Source: Sparassis latifolia
Lineage: Eukaryota; Basidiomycota; Agaricomycetes; Polyporales; Sparassidaceae
Direction: 5' to 3'
Assembly (NCBI GenBank): GCA_018466975.1
Contig: CM031560.1
Span: 1,984,001-2,048,000 of the forward strand
DNA length: 64,000 bases
Positions 1-11,510 of this stretch are shown piece after piece. A program made the translations under genes and the position numbers. Under the pieces are notes generated by a model that was not told the origin of the DNA, ran no database searches, and was given only the letters and a program-made list of their open reading frames with translations. Each line of letters begins with the position of its first letter. Position 1 is the stretch's first letter.

Positions 1-460
1 CGTGCACCCCTTGTAGGCATCGGAGCGTCGGTAAGGGTAAAGGCATAACGAGAACAGCACCCCCGAATATTGCGCACGGTCAGATAATACTTGATGACCA
101 TGTTGTCGGTTGCTGACAAGTTACTCAGGAGATACCGTCGTCTTTTCCAACCTAGCTCACCGGGCCGATACCCATGCTCCCGATCACCCTGCGCCACCAG
201 AGCGGTCCCAGACAGCTCCGGCGTTGTCGCGCGCGCTTGACCCAGCATTTGAAGTCGCCCCACCTCTGCGCAGAGCGCGCACCATATCGACCGGGATCGA
301 CGCTCTCCGGCAGGCGTACGACGCTGTGCAGGCGGAGGGCTCGCAGATGCCGGTGGACGAGATGCTTGCGGCGACGAAGCTGGTGCATGACATTGGGAGG
401 ATACTCAATGAGAAGCTGTTGCAGCGTTTGGGAGACGGCGGCAAAGGCGATGACTGCTAA
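1..460 (+). CDS. 3' end of an unknown gene (partial)
   Basis: An open frame runs to a TAA stop at 458-460, and its last part looks coding: a helical, charged tail containing the segment TGIDALRQAYDAVQAEG and ending LGDGGKGDDC. The rest of the gene lies outside the window, so the true exon start cannot be set; a plausible acceptor ends near 129. No family is recognised. It converges tail-to-tail with the CFA synthase gene, 159 bp away. The reading frame is uncertain upstream of about 290. Confidence 0.4.
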
Positions 461-619
461 TGAAGGTGGAGGGTTCGTGAAATGCGTGTGTGTCACGATG
501 TATGATGGTCATGCTCTATTTTATTTCTATATTATCAGCTTGTCCTGGTATCGACGGTCTGGATCTAGTAGAAGTCAACTCCATTAGCACGTTAACGTAT
601 AGATAGACGACCTCCTACC

Positions 620-3347
620 TCAAGCGAAGACCTGATATCGGTATTCGACGTTTCCTTCGCGTGTAAAAGTGATGATGTGGTCTACCCCGGCGTTCGAGCG
701 CGCGTGAATGCATGAATACATCTGAACGCAGTAGAGACTTACCACCCAAAATGCGCGCTGTGAAGCCGACCTCGCAGTAACAGCTGCCCGACGAGTCAGA
801 GTGTGTCCGAAAGCGAGGGTCAAGCGACGGCAGACTCACAAGTAATACAGCCACTTCCTCCTGAACACCTCGATCTCCTCCCGCACGCTTGCATCGTCCG
901 CGTCCGCGCCCACCATGCGCGGATGCTCCCGCTTCAGCGCTGACCTCTTGATCAGCCCCGCAGCGTTGACGATTCAGATTCGGATTGGGAGCACGTACCT
1001 GGCACGACAACGTCTTCGAAGTGGGCCTCGAACCGCAAGCGCCACTCGCGGAGCGTCCGCGCATAGTGCGGGCCGATGTTGGAGACGGAGTCGACGATAA
1101 GCCGCCCGCACGTCCCGCGCGTGAGTGTCTCGATCAGGAGGGTGAACGACGGGAGCAATCCGCCCGGGAATACTGGCAGATCGTGGGTCAGTGTGGGAAT
1201 GGAGAGGTAATGGGAGGAGAAACGCACTCTACGTGGGGCCGTCGATTCGAATGGGACGGAGCGTCAGGCGGGAACGATCGCGGAGGGGATGGGGATAAGT
1301 AGACGCACCCATTTCCTAATGAAGTCCGTGTCGCGCGTGTACGCATCGAATCCTGACATATACGCGTACCGCTCCGTCGTCAGTCACTGGTGACGTTTCA
1401 TGGACGACATGACGACTCACGAGCCTCGGGGATGGTAATACTCTGCACAACACCGACGCCCGTATCCTTCCTGAGCGCCCAGTCTATCTTCGCCCAGTAT
1501 GTCTGTAAAACCCAAAGAGTCTGTAAGCTCACCGCGACACTGACGGCGCTCTGGGAAATCCACCCAACGTGTCTCCCAAAAGGGAAGTAGTGAAGGGGGC
1601 AGTGACCAACGCGTCAACTCACCTCTAGATACTCCTGCCCGACATTCTCGACCATCTCGACGCTCACGACGCGGTCAAATGCGCCCTCCCACTCTGCGGG
1701 CATGCTGCGGTAGTCCATAAGGTGCACCCGCACCCGGCCTTCCTCGCCCTCGTCCTCATTCCCCGAGGGCCCAAGCCTGACGGCACGCACGCGCTCCCGC
1801 GCGAGCGCGGCCTGCTGCACGGACAGGGTGATCGTGTCGACGGTCGTCCCCGGTACGGACGACGCGATATGGATGGCGAGCGCGCACCAGCCTGAGCCGA
1901 TCTCCAGCACCTGAGAGCACGTTAGCCACGTTATCCCAGTGCCGGGAAGTTAGAAGGGGAGGGGGAGGGAGGACCGCACGCACTCGGTGGCCTGGGCGGA
2001 TATCGGCCTTGCGCACAATATGGCGCAACTTGCACATCTGCGCGGCGTGCAGCGCGTCCTCGCCCTCGTTCATTTGCGCCATGGCACCGCGTGGTGGCGT
2101 GTTGGCGCACGCTGGTCCGGGCGCCCCTCCGCGGCCGTCGGGCTGCGTACACATCTGGTTCTGATCGGCGAGCTCGGCGAGAGTGGACGGCGTAGAGACA
2201 CCTGTGTCCGTGTCTGAGCTCGGATCCGGGGAGATAGGGGGAGAGGGCAGGGCGCCTGATGGACTGAGAGCTGGGAAAATATCGGAGGGGTCTGGAGTGG
2301 TGTCGCAGACGAATCGCGGGGAATCGACGGTGGGGCAGAGGTCCCCATCCAAGTCGGGGAAGATCGCGCAGGAGTAGGTCATGTCCTTCGACAGGAAACC
2401 TGCGATATACATTCGTCAGTCTTAGATGCAGGAGAGGAGAGCGCCAGGCTCAGCTCGGCAATTCTGCTTTCGCGAGCGCAATGGCAGAGAGAATTTGAAA
2501 GAGCGGGAAGACCTACCCTGGAACATGTCGTTGCTGATATCGTAATGCGCGCTGATGTTGCTGCGCGCGTTCGCCACGCTGTTCGCCAGACGCGCGGAGG
2601 CAAAGCGCTGGGGTACGCGGAGGAGGCGCGCGAGGGGGGTGTCGATGGCGGAGAGGCAGTCGCGGTTGGCAAGGAACACCTTAAGATAGAGATAGTTAGG
2701 AAAGTGATGCACGATGAGTGCGAATGCATGAACGATATCGTCTGTCGATGCGTTCATGAACACCTTCCATGATTTAAAAGGTGATCTATTGGAACTTGGC
2801 GCAGTGCCGCATGTAACTACCTCTGTACTCCGTCTGGGGGACGAGGGATCGTTGAAACAGTATCACGAAAGTTGCTCACCAAAAAAACATTGATGAGGTT
2901 GTCACAATCGACTTCACCATACATATAGGCCTCGGAGAACCCGAGGTCACCCGTAGCGCACAGCCGTAGCCAGAAGACAGGACTGCACACCGTCAACTCC
3001 GCCTTGAGCGAGTCTTTGAGTGAATGCTCTCCTGTCGTTCTGGTATCGGAGGGAGAAGGGAAGGTATAAGTGCGTGAGGGGGTGTGGATGACGAGACAGC
3101 CGTGCGTGATGTTTTTGAGCAGGCTGAAGGAATATGACACGAGACGTCAGCGAGCTCGACTTTGGCTAGAGCAAGGTGAGACTGCTGTGAGATACCTGAC
3201 AACAGCTACTTCGGCTATGTTGCAGAGGGGAGTCTTGCAAATGGCAGATGTTGTATCAAGGACGCTCCGTTGCACGGTGCTCCAAGCGGACGTGATGAGG
3301 GTGGAGAACATCGCAGGACGAGACTCGGCAGCAGGGAGCTGCATCAA
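620..3347 (-). CDS. Cyclopropane-fatty-acyl-phospholipid synthase family methyltransferase
   Basis: SAM-dependent enzyme of the CFA/mycolic acid cyclopropane synthase family, expected to add a methylene bridge to unsaturated acyl chains of phospholipids. The exons join in order on the minus strand: N-terminus at 3347, then DLGFSEAYMYGEVD (about 2940), SNISAHYDISNDMF (about 2530), FLSKDMTYSCAIFPDL, the SAM-binding motif VLEIGSGWCALAI (about 1900), SVEMVENVGQEYLE, SITIPEAR, DTDFIRKWVFPGG, VDSVSNIGPHYARTLREW, EVFRRKWLYYF, YCEVGF and a last exon ending YRYQVFA at 620. All junctions I checked have GT-AG ends. An acidic Ser/Pro/Thr-rich stretch of about 110 residues (about 2340-2030) is inserted before the SAM motif. 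SAM motif Gly is replaced by Cys in GWC. The first Met of the first exon was taken as start. Fungal sphingolipid C9-methyltransferases are related, but the motifs fit CFA synthase better. Confidence 0.92.
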
Positions 3348-5675
3348 TACTGGTCTGACGTTTCTAGCTCAGGTGAATTTATGTGTAGACGATGGATTTT
3401 AACGTTTTACGAACATACTGGACGAGTTGGGCAATACGCACTAAATCCAAGGGACCGCGCGGACTACAGCAACACCAGACGGATGGAGACTTGGACGAAA
3501 TTTTCAAGCGAAGGGGGACGGAAAATCAAAGTGGGACGAGCGGCCTTGCCGCGAGCCATTTGAGGGGAATGGGATTTCTACGCAGGGGGATGATCGCAAG
3601 GCGTTCTGTCAAATCCAAGGGACCGCGCGGTGCCAGGAAATACCATCTGTCAAATGTGCCAGGCCTGATATATGGTAGCCTGACGGACGGTCAAGTCAGA
3701 GCGCTCCGCGTCCCCACCATATGTGTATGGTATGTATATATCCCACTCGACGTATCCCCCGTACAGCTCAAGTTCCAAACGTTGCGGAGGAGTTGCGCGG
3801 GTCTTGCATTTGGAACTTGGCCGGTCGCCACCAAGCAGTATACTAGTAGGTACCATTGGCAGAGTAGTACTGCGCCACAGAAGAGCGGGTCACTCAGTGA
3901 GCGCATACAGATTTGGCGGAGGAACGTGTTGGCGTCACGGTGGCCCGGCCGTGGGAATGATCCCCGATCGCGTTCATCACGTGCTCCCGTCCATCGTGAC
4001 TTAAGGTTTTTTTTCCTGAGTCAACCACCACACCTGCCAGCGCGAAAGCCGCGAGGCTCACATCGTCCAGGATGCCTTCGGGCATCCACATTCGTGAGCG
4101 GGCTAAGGTCTGAGCATCAGTCTCCCTCGATCGACTCTAGCTGGGTCCAGTCCTCACGGGCTGCGCGACGCACCACCAACACCGCTGCGCCTCCGCGGAC
4201 TCGAGCTGGTACACGCCAGCTCGCCGAGTCCGTGCCATCGTCCCGAAGACCTCGCGCCGCGAGCGAGAGAGAGGAACGTAGCTATGGGATACGTCGTGGA
4301 GACTGGGTGGGCACGCCCCTGTCACCGCGGTCACCTCCCCTGTCGCGTACTCCAGCCTGGAGTGCGCGGATTGGCATCTAGTAACAAAACGAGTCACTAC
4401 TTCCAGGTATCGTTCATATGAGGTATCGGTTGTGATATCGTGCTGTTGCATTATTGCCCGGAGCTAGCTATTAGCGCGCTGTGGATCTTCGGATCGTCCA
4501 CATTGGACGGGCGAGGGACTTGTGGGGCAGACTCGGATGATAAGTGTCCGTCCTTCAGCGCACTTCGCGGCTCACACTTACGAGACTTCGAGCCTTGTAC
4601 TGGTGTGAAACTCGATTCAGACTACTCTCGCGCCGGCATGGTTGCCGAATTTTTGGCTTATCTCGTTCTTCGTGAACGTCTCTGCTTCCGCCGTGCTTTG
4701 AGCGATTGGAAGAGATAGGTATGTATGACTAATGTCTCTCGCGACTGCAGTTGCTCATTGCGATTGCGCGTCCACAGCTCTATAGCCCCTACATTGTTAC
4801 CTGTTTCCCCTCATTTACTTGTCCACGTAATGCTTGTTTCATGCTGAATATGGACCGTCACACCACTCTTGCATCGTTATCGACGAACACATGAACTCAT
4901 GGCATGAAGGCGAACGTCACGCGAACGTACTGTTTGCGCCGAGATTCAAGACTTTGCGACGCGTCGAGTCTCCAATTTCGTCGCGAACACATTCCACTAT
5001 CGCGATGAGAACGCGGCAGCCTGGATTGCTAGGTAGGTCAAGCTTCTCTTCCGAGTGTGGTTGCTCGCAGTGGATATCACTGCCATTTCTGATAACTAGG
5101 GAAAGGCCGCCTGCCGCCGGCTGAGACCTTGCTTGCTGAGCGTGACTTGAGGTATGTTTGGGTTCGGAGACGATTGGGTAGCACGTGACGTTTGTAACAA
5201 ATTGCATAAGAAACATGAAGTGGGCGGGCATGAGGAAGAGTGCGTACACTGTGACACCTTACATTGGAAGGCAATGTGAACAGAAATGATGGCCAGTGGT
5301 GGACATCGTTATGAAAACCAGCCCGCATGAGGAATGACAGCAACTTTGGGATTATTGGCAAGCGGCGGTAGATAAACATATAGGAAAAGATCTAAGCTAC
5401 AACGGTGTGTGCCCCAAAAAAAACCCCGACCTGCGGTGAAAAAAAAGGGCGCAAGAGACACTGAGCGTGTAACAAAAGGTATGACTGAGTGATGACAAGA
5501 CGGTCGATCATACCAAACCAGCCCGCGCACAATGATTGAAGACGGGAGGCCGAGTAATGTCGGAAGCTGCCACTGCTGGGTAAATTTTTTAAATTTTTGA
5601 ATACATATCCACAAAAACCCACAAGGCATGCAGAGAACCACGACTCTGTTGGTGAATAACGAACACGAAATGCTG
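3348..5675. other. Long stretch with no assignable gene
   Basis: Between the CFA synthase start and the palindromic element I recognise no gene. Open frames exist on the minus strand at 4451-4137 and 4091-3894 and on the plus strand at 3392-4381 with no family resemblance; the minus pair lies in GC-rich DNA and could be exons of an unknown gene. The part 4700-5675 is lower in GC and has poly-A runs, and looks non-coding. Confidence 0.3.
3443..3630. repeat. Exact 20-bp direct repeat flanking 148 bp
   Basis: The 20-mer AAATCCAAGGGACCGCGCGG occurs at 3443-3462 and again at 3611-3630. The flanks differ on both sides, so the repeat is confined to these 20 bases. It may be a remnant of a small insertion, a replication slip, or a shared regulatory site upstream of the CFA synthase start at 3347. 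Nothing in the sequence decides between these. Confidence 0.5.
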
Positions 5676-5719
5676 TAGTGACTTTGCGATGGAGCCATAG
5701 TGACTTTGCGATAGAGCCC
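5676..5719. repeat. 22-bp tandem duplication
   Basis: A 22-bp unit beginning TAGTGACTTTGCGAT is present twice head to tail (5676-5697 and 5698-5719) with two mismatches near the 3' end of the unit. It lies about 100 bp left of the palindromic element and seems to be a local slippage product. Confidence 0.65.
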
Positions 5720-5817
5720 CAAGCGGAGAAGAACAGAAAATGCATCGGGAGTAGCCGGGTAGATGAAAACAAGCCTCAAATAAGAGGGTGGGAGAGACCT
5801 TGCAAGCAAGGTTATAT

Positions 5818-6726
5818 CACTGGAGGCAAAAGTGGATGTTCTGCCTTGGAACAGTGTCTGAACATCCAAGGAACAGATTACGTTTTTGGACATGTCACAT
5901 GTTCTGAACATGGTAAGGAACATCTAATATGTCTCGCACAATGTTCCATTGGAGAGCATGCTGGAAACATGTTGCATGTACCATTCTGGAACATATAATA
6001 TGTCTCACACAATGTCTCATTGGAGAATGTCCTGCAGACTTGCTGCATGTTTCATTCTGGAACATTTATCATTTTGCTACTATATTCTGGGCTTGTCTCT
6101 TGGTGCAATATGCTCTGTATAATAAGGATTTCTCATGGCCAAACACATTACATTTCTGGCTGCTGTTAATCTTCAGAACATTGTGAGAAGATGTTAAGTG
6201 CTCCTACTCCAAACATACAAGATGTCCTGGGCACCAAGAACATCTGCAGTACATGTATAATTTTAGTATAATTTTAGTATGTATCATACATGTACTGCAG
6301 ATGTTCTTGGTGCCCAGGACATCTTGTATGTTTGGAGTAGGAGCACTTAACATCTTCTCACAATGTTCTGAAGATTAACAGCAGCCAGAAATGTAATGTG
6401 TTTGGCCATGAGAAATCCTTATTATACAGAGCATATTGCACCAAGAGACAAGCCCAGAATATAGTAGCAAAATGATAAATGTTCCAGAATGAAACATGCA
6501 GCAAGTCTGCAGGACATTCTCCAATGAGACATTGTGTGAGACATATTATATGTTCCAGAATGGTACATGCAACATGTTTTCAGCATGCTCTCCAATGGAA
6601 CATTGTGCGAGACATATTAGATGTTCCTTACCATGTTCAGAACATGTGACATGTCCAAAAACGTAATCTGTTCCTTGGATGTTCAGACACTGTTCCAAGG
6701 CAGAACATCCACTTTTGCCCCCAGTG
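5818..6726. mobile_element. 909-bp palindromic (foldback/MITE-like) element, CACTG ends, 3-bp TSD
   Basis: The left arm 5818-6258 and the right arm 6286-6726 are each 441 bp and are reverse complements of each other with only about two mismatches noticed, separated by a 27-bp AT-rich loop (6259-6285). The ends read CACTGGAGGC on the left and, reverse-complemented, CACTGGGGGC on the right. The outer flanks are both TAT (5815-5817 and 6727-6729), a fitting 3-bp target-site duplication. CACTA/EnSpm elements have CACTA/CACTG-type ends and 3-bp duplications, so a non-autonomous relative is the best guess, but no transposase is present to prove it. The near-identity of the arms means recent formation or ongoing gene conversion. 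A transcript across it would fold into a long double-stranded RNA. It ends 120 bp before the SMC6 start codon. Confidence 0.9.
5917..6058. repeat. Two 71-bp tandem repeats inside the palindrome arm (mirrored at 6486-6627)
   Basis: Units 5917-5987 and 5988-6058 both begin GGAACAT and end CATTCT; a third start GGAACAT follows at 6059. The two units differ at many positions, while the mirror copies in the right arm (6486-6627) match their partners almost exactly. The tandem duplication therefore predates the formation or last homogenisation of the palindrome. Confidence 0.75.
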
Positions 6727-6846
6727 TATGAGGTGGAGAGGTCTACGATCCTTCTAAACTGTTTTTGGAAACAGACACAAATGCTGCCAAACACATTTGC
6801 GCGCGTCGCGCAGTTGCGTGCCCTTTGTCGTCCAGCGCTAATCACT

Positions 6847-9800
6847 ATGCCCCCCAAGCATGCCATCACTATACACAGCGATGACGAAGGGTCCGCCTCA
6901 GAGGGTTCCCCAGCTTCCAAGCATGCCCGCACCCAGGAGGATAGCAACACCGAGCTCGCGCCTCATTCCAATAAGGGCAAGGGTAAGTCCAGGCAGCGCA
7001 CAAAGGAGGACGTGAATCTGGAGGACGAGGAGGAGGATGCAGTTGAGCAGACTGCAGCAGACGAAGATGAGGAGCAGAGATTTGAGGAGGAGCATGTGAA
7101 AGAGATTTGGCAGAGCCTTATGTCGAAGTGCAAGACACAGGGTGTAAGCGCTAGCACCGCAGTTGTTTTCTACTCACTCAAAATTTGTGTAGAGCATCGC
7201 GGAGATGGGTATCATTGAGTCTATTGAAATGCACCAGTTCATGTGTCACAAATACCTGACGTTCCCATTTAAACCTCAAATCAACTTCATTATCGGTGAG
7301 TGCATGTGCCTAATACAAAGAACGGTTGTCTTATACACAATGCAGGCCATAATGGAAGTAAGTTCTATTCATGAGGCCCCGAGTTACATACAATGCCAAT
7401 GATCATGTTGTACAGGCGGCAAGAGTGCTGTACTTTCTGCGCTTACCGTGGCTCTTGGAGGCAAAGGAAACACTACCGGACGTGGGAGAGGCTTGAAGTC
7501 ATTTATTCGGGAAGGTCAATCGTGTGTCGTGCTGAGCTCCACTTACGTGCCGATACAGTCCTCGATCAGTGTTCTCTAGTGTAGCTGAAGTTACTGTTTG
7601 TCTCAAGAATCAGGGCGAAGAAGCTTACAGGCCCAAAGATTATGGCAAGACTATCGTTATTACTCGCTGTTTCACCCGGCAGGGATCTTCTAGTTACAAA
7701 ATTAAAAGCAAGGAAGGGAAGGTCATCTCTACCAAGCGAGAAGAGCTGTCCGCTGTCTGTGATCATATGAATATCCAGGTTGACAATCCTATGAATATTC
7801 TCACTCAAGGTGCATATAACTGTTTCCCTTCCTTTCGTGTTTACTGACATTTGATGACAGATGCTGCCAGGCAGGCGATCAGGTTATACTGATATTATCC
7901 CGTAGTTCTCTAATCTGTTCTTCAGGCAATTTTTGGGCGCATCACAGCGTACAGACAAATACAAGGTAGAGGTCCCTTTTGATGTTTCTGACAGCACGCT
8001 AAAATTCTCTGTTCGCACAGTTCTTCCTCCGTGGGACGCAACTCAGCCAGTTGAGCGAGGAATACGAAACGTGTTTGGAGAACATCGGTCAAATTAGGAA
8101 GGTTCTGATGCGCAAATCAGAAGCCATTCCAGATTTGCAAGATGCTTTGGAAGAAGCGACTGCGCGCTTTCAGGAGGCCAGCAAAGCCCGTGAGCAGAGG
8201 CACAAGGCCGATGAGTTGAAGAAGGAGCTTGCGTGGGCCCATGTTCAGACCAAGCAGGATGTAAGTCTGTACTGTGTTATCATGTATCATGCAGATTCAT
8301 CGCCGATTTCCAGGAACTACAAGCAAAGCTCGAGGAAGCAGCCAAACTATCTCGTCGTGTGGCGAAGATCAAAGAGCAGATCGCTGCTGCTAGTGTACAC
8401 TTCCTTGCGCTGTGATGCACGTATCTTCACTAATGGACTTGCTACAGAGAGTGTTCGAAGAGAGTTCACAACTTGTTCAGGCTTACGAGGAGGAAAACCA
8501 GAACATTGGTTCCATTGAGCACCTGCAAGCGAAGAGGGAGGAGATAACTTCCAAAATGAGGACAAACAAGCAGAAGCTGGCAACCATGAATGTATGTATT
8601 GTGTCCACCTTCTCCTACCGTTTTGCACACTAATCCTGTTGCGGAATCTTCGTAGAATGAAGAAAGGGACATGCTTAGTGGCTTGAAATTGATCAATGAT
8701 ACGATTAAAGACCTTGATGTGAGAATCCAGGAAGAAGTGCAGAAGGACGAGGATGCTAGCAAGGAAAGGCGAGACGATCTGAACCGTTGGCTGGAAGAGG
8801 CGAAAGTCTCATGCGACAAAGCTGAGCGACAGCTCCAAGACATCAAGGACGAGCACCAGCGGAAGGCTTCAGAGATCGAGAAGATTGAGCAGGACATACA
8901 GAAACTAAATCAAGAACGTGAACAGCTCCAACGTAGCATCGTAGAATGTCAAAAGCAAGTCCGGATGTGCGTCGAGCGCGAGTGCAACAAAGTCGCAAGG
9001 TTTGGCGTGAACATGGACAGAGTGATGGCAGATATCCAGCGAACAAGGTGGCATGGGAACAAACCTGTCGGGCCCTTTGGACTGTTCGTTAGCATCAAGG
9101 ATCCAACTCAGTGGGCTCCGATTATACGCATTCAGCTTGGGGCTCTTATGAGTGGGTTTGCGGTTACTGATGCTTAGGATCGTGAACCACTCAATAAGTT
9201 GTTGATTGACCACGGCAAGTGAGTGTTACTTTATCCTGGAGGTGAGGATTTGCTGATGGAGATGAATCAAAGCCAGAAGCCTTCCATTACCATCTCCGAG
9301 GTTGACTTGTTTGACTATAGTTCAGGAGAGCCACCGGAGGGATACCTCACTGTTTTGCGCGCTCTAGAGGTATGAATTCTCTGATAACTTGGTGTCGCAT
9401 ATGATTATCTTGCATGTTAGATCTCTGACGAGTACGTCCTGCATATCTTGATTAATCGAGCACACATCGAGAGTACGTTCCTTGCTCCTACCCGTTCGGA
9501 TGCGGATGGCGTCTTGTTACAGTATGGACGCACTAGAACGGCTTGGTCGGCCGATCTGTACAATGTCAGCCAGTTCCCGTGAGTACTCCATATTGTCTTC
9601 TCCCGTGAACACCGACTGAGCGCTGCACAGTGAGTGGGGTGGACAGTCATCTGCCATTCGTGCACTTCGCATGGGCGACCCAAGGCAACAACTATTCACC
9701 GGCGATGATGCCACAGTGGATAAGCAGTGAGTCACGATAGTTGCCATTCATCGATGTTCATCTAACCATGACCCGTCCAGACGTTGGCAAGAACATGGTG

Positions 9801-11510
9801 TGAAGGTCGAGCAGCGGTACAACATGATGAACCAGCAGATAGATCAGCTCAAGCAGACAGAGACGCAAAAGGATAAGGAAGCCCAAAGCCTTGCTGTTTG
9901 TAACCAGTTAATACAGCCAGCATTTGTCGTGCACTCACTCACATTTGTGCAGAAACAAGAGGGTGACATGTTGCAACGATCCAGAGAACTGAAGGACCAG
10001 CGTGATTCCCTCCAAATCCGAGTCAACATTGATATGCCCATTGGAATTTCTGGACTCCAGGATTCCAGAGCTGTGTGTAGCTGTCTGCAGGACTTCGCTT
10101 ATTCGTTTCTGACACATTCTACTGGAACATAGGGATTTGTGAAGGAAAAGGAGGCCTATGAAAGCCAGTGGCAGACTCTCGACAAAGAGAGGAAGGAAAT
10201 TAATGAAGCGCAGCATCCCTTACTGGAGGAAGCCAATGCTGTTAGGAAGCAGACTGACGAGTTTGCGGAGCTACAGGCTTGCATACAGGTCCATGCTTCT
10301 GACACCACCTGTACAAAGCATACACTGACGGCTATCTCTAGAACAAAATTGGTGTTGAGGTGGAGAGACGGCTGAAGGCGCAGAGCAAGTCAAAGCATTA
10401 CAAGGAGAATTTTCAGGCTGAGGAGGCCAAGGTCGCCGCCGCTGAGGATGTGGTGAAGACTTTACAGACTGAGTTTGAGGTAAGCTGTAAGCTGTTTCAA
10501 CGACTCGTCGTGTCTCATCGAATGATTGTCATAGCAATGGACAGCCAAGGCAACGGAGTACTGTGAGCGCTTCGAGAACCCTCGTGAGGCTGAAGACGTA
10601 CAGAAGAACTTGGAAGCCATTCAAAAAGCCCTATGCAAGTGTGAGAAGAAGTGAGTTGGCTCCATTCACTACTTTGTCTACCTTGCAAACGTGTGTGATG
10701 CAGGCACGGCGCTACAGTCGAAGATATGATGATAGAAGTTAACAAGAAAAAGGCTGCACTGGAGACTGCCAAGAAGGACTTGAGGAACATGGTATCTTTG
10801 AATAGGGTATCGTATTACCAGTGGCGTTGCAGTCGACCTCTGACTCTTGCGTTTCAAGGCTCTTCGTAGATCTGTACAAGTCCGTATTGATAGGTGGCAT
10901 GAGTTCCGCCGCCATATCGCCCTCCATTGCAAAGCGTACTTCTCGTACCATCTCTCGAACTGCGGCTACTATGGCAAAATTCTGTTTGACCATGTCAAAG
11001 GCTATCTAGAGCTCAAGGTAGACATCGGGTTCTATTTTGATAGTTATTGACTAATCACATTTTGTCTACAGGTGCAAACGGACGATCAGACATCCACGCA
11101 AGATTCGAGGGAGAAGGATCCGCTCTCGCTCTCTGGTGGAGAGAAGTCGTTTTCCACTATTTGTCTCCTGCTGTCACTCTGGGAGTCCATCGGTTGTCCT
11201 ATTCGGTGCCTTGGTAAGTGTCCCATAATAATCCAGACAGCTAAGGGCTAACCGCAGATGAGTTTGACGTGTTCATGGATGCTGTGAATCATCGTATCAG
11301 TATGGAGATGATGGTAGGTCATCAGGTCCGTTTTCTGTGGTGCAACTACTGAGTTGTCGTGGCCAGATCGACAATGCCAACTCCTCCAACAACAGGCAGT
11401 ACATCTTGATTACCCCGCAAGATGTAACCAACATCCACGCCTCGCCCTCCATGCATGTACACCGCATGACCGACCCCGAGCGCGGTCAGGATGTGCTGGC
11501 ATTCCAGTGA
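6847..11510 (+). CDS. SMC6: SMC6-type protein of the SMC5/6 complex, with an in-frame stop
   Basis: SMC6 is the ATPase and coiled-coil subunit that pairs with SMC5 in DNA repair and replication-stress handling. The start ATG at 6847 is followed by an acidic Ser/Glu-rich tail, then GIIESIEMHQFMCH, the Walker A motif GHNGSGKS split over three exons around 7346-7357, DAARQFLGASQRTDKYKFF, long coiled coils, a hinge region with FAVTDA (9160-9174), second coiled coils, the signature LSGGEKSFST (about 11130-11160), Walker B CLDEFDVFMD, and a C-terminus ending ERGQDVLAFQ at the stop 11508-11510. Introns are about 50-60 bp; the one at 7871-7925 seems to use a GC donor. Oddity: codon 9175-9177 is TAG, directly before DREPLNKLLIDHG, with no usable intron to remove it. 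If real, the protein stops in the hinge and loses the second coiled coil and the ATP-binding half. Otherwise the gene looks intact. The palindromic element sits in its promoter or leader. Confidence 0.92.

Noticed and set aside
5821..5998. Peptide-like frame GGKSGCSALEQCLN, found again at 6723-6546 on the other strand
   Set aside because: It appears twice only because the palindrome repeats the same DNA; there is no start context or family match.
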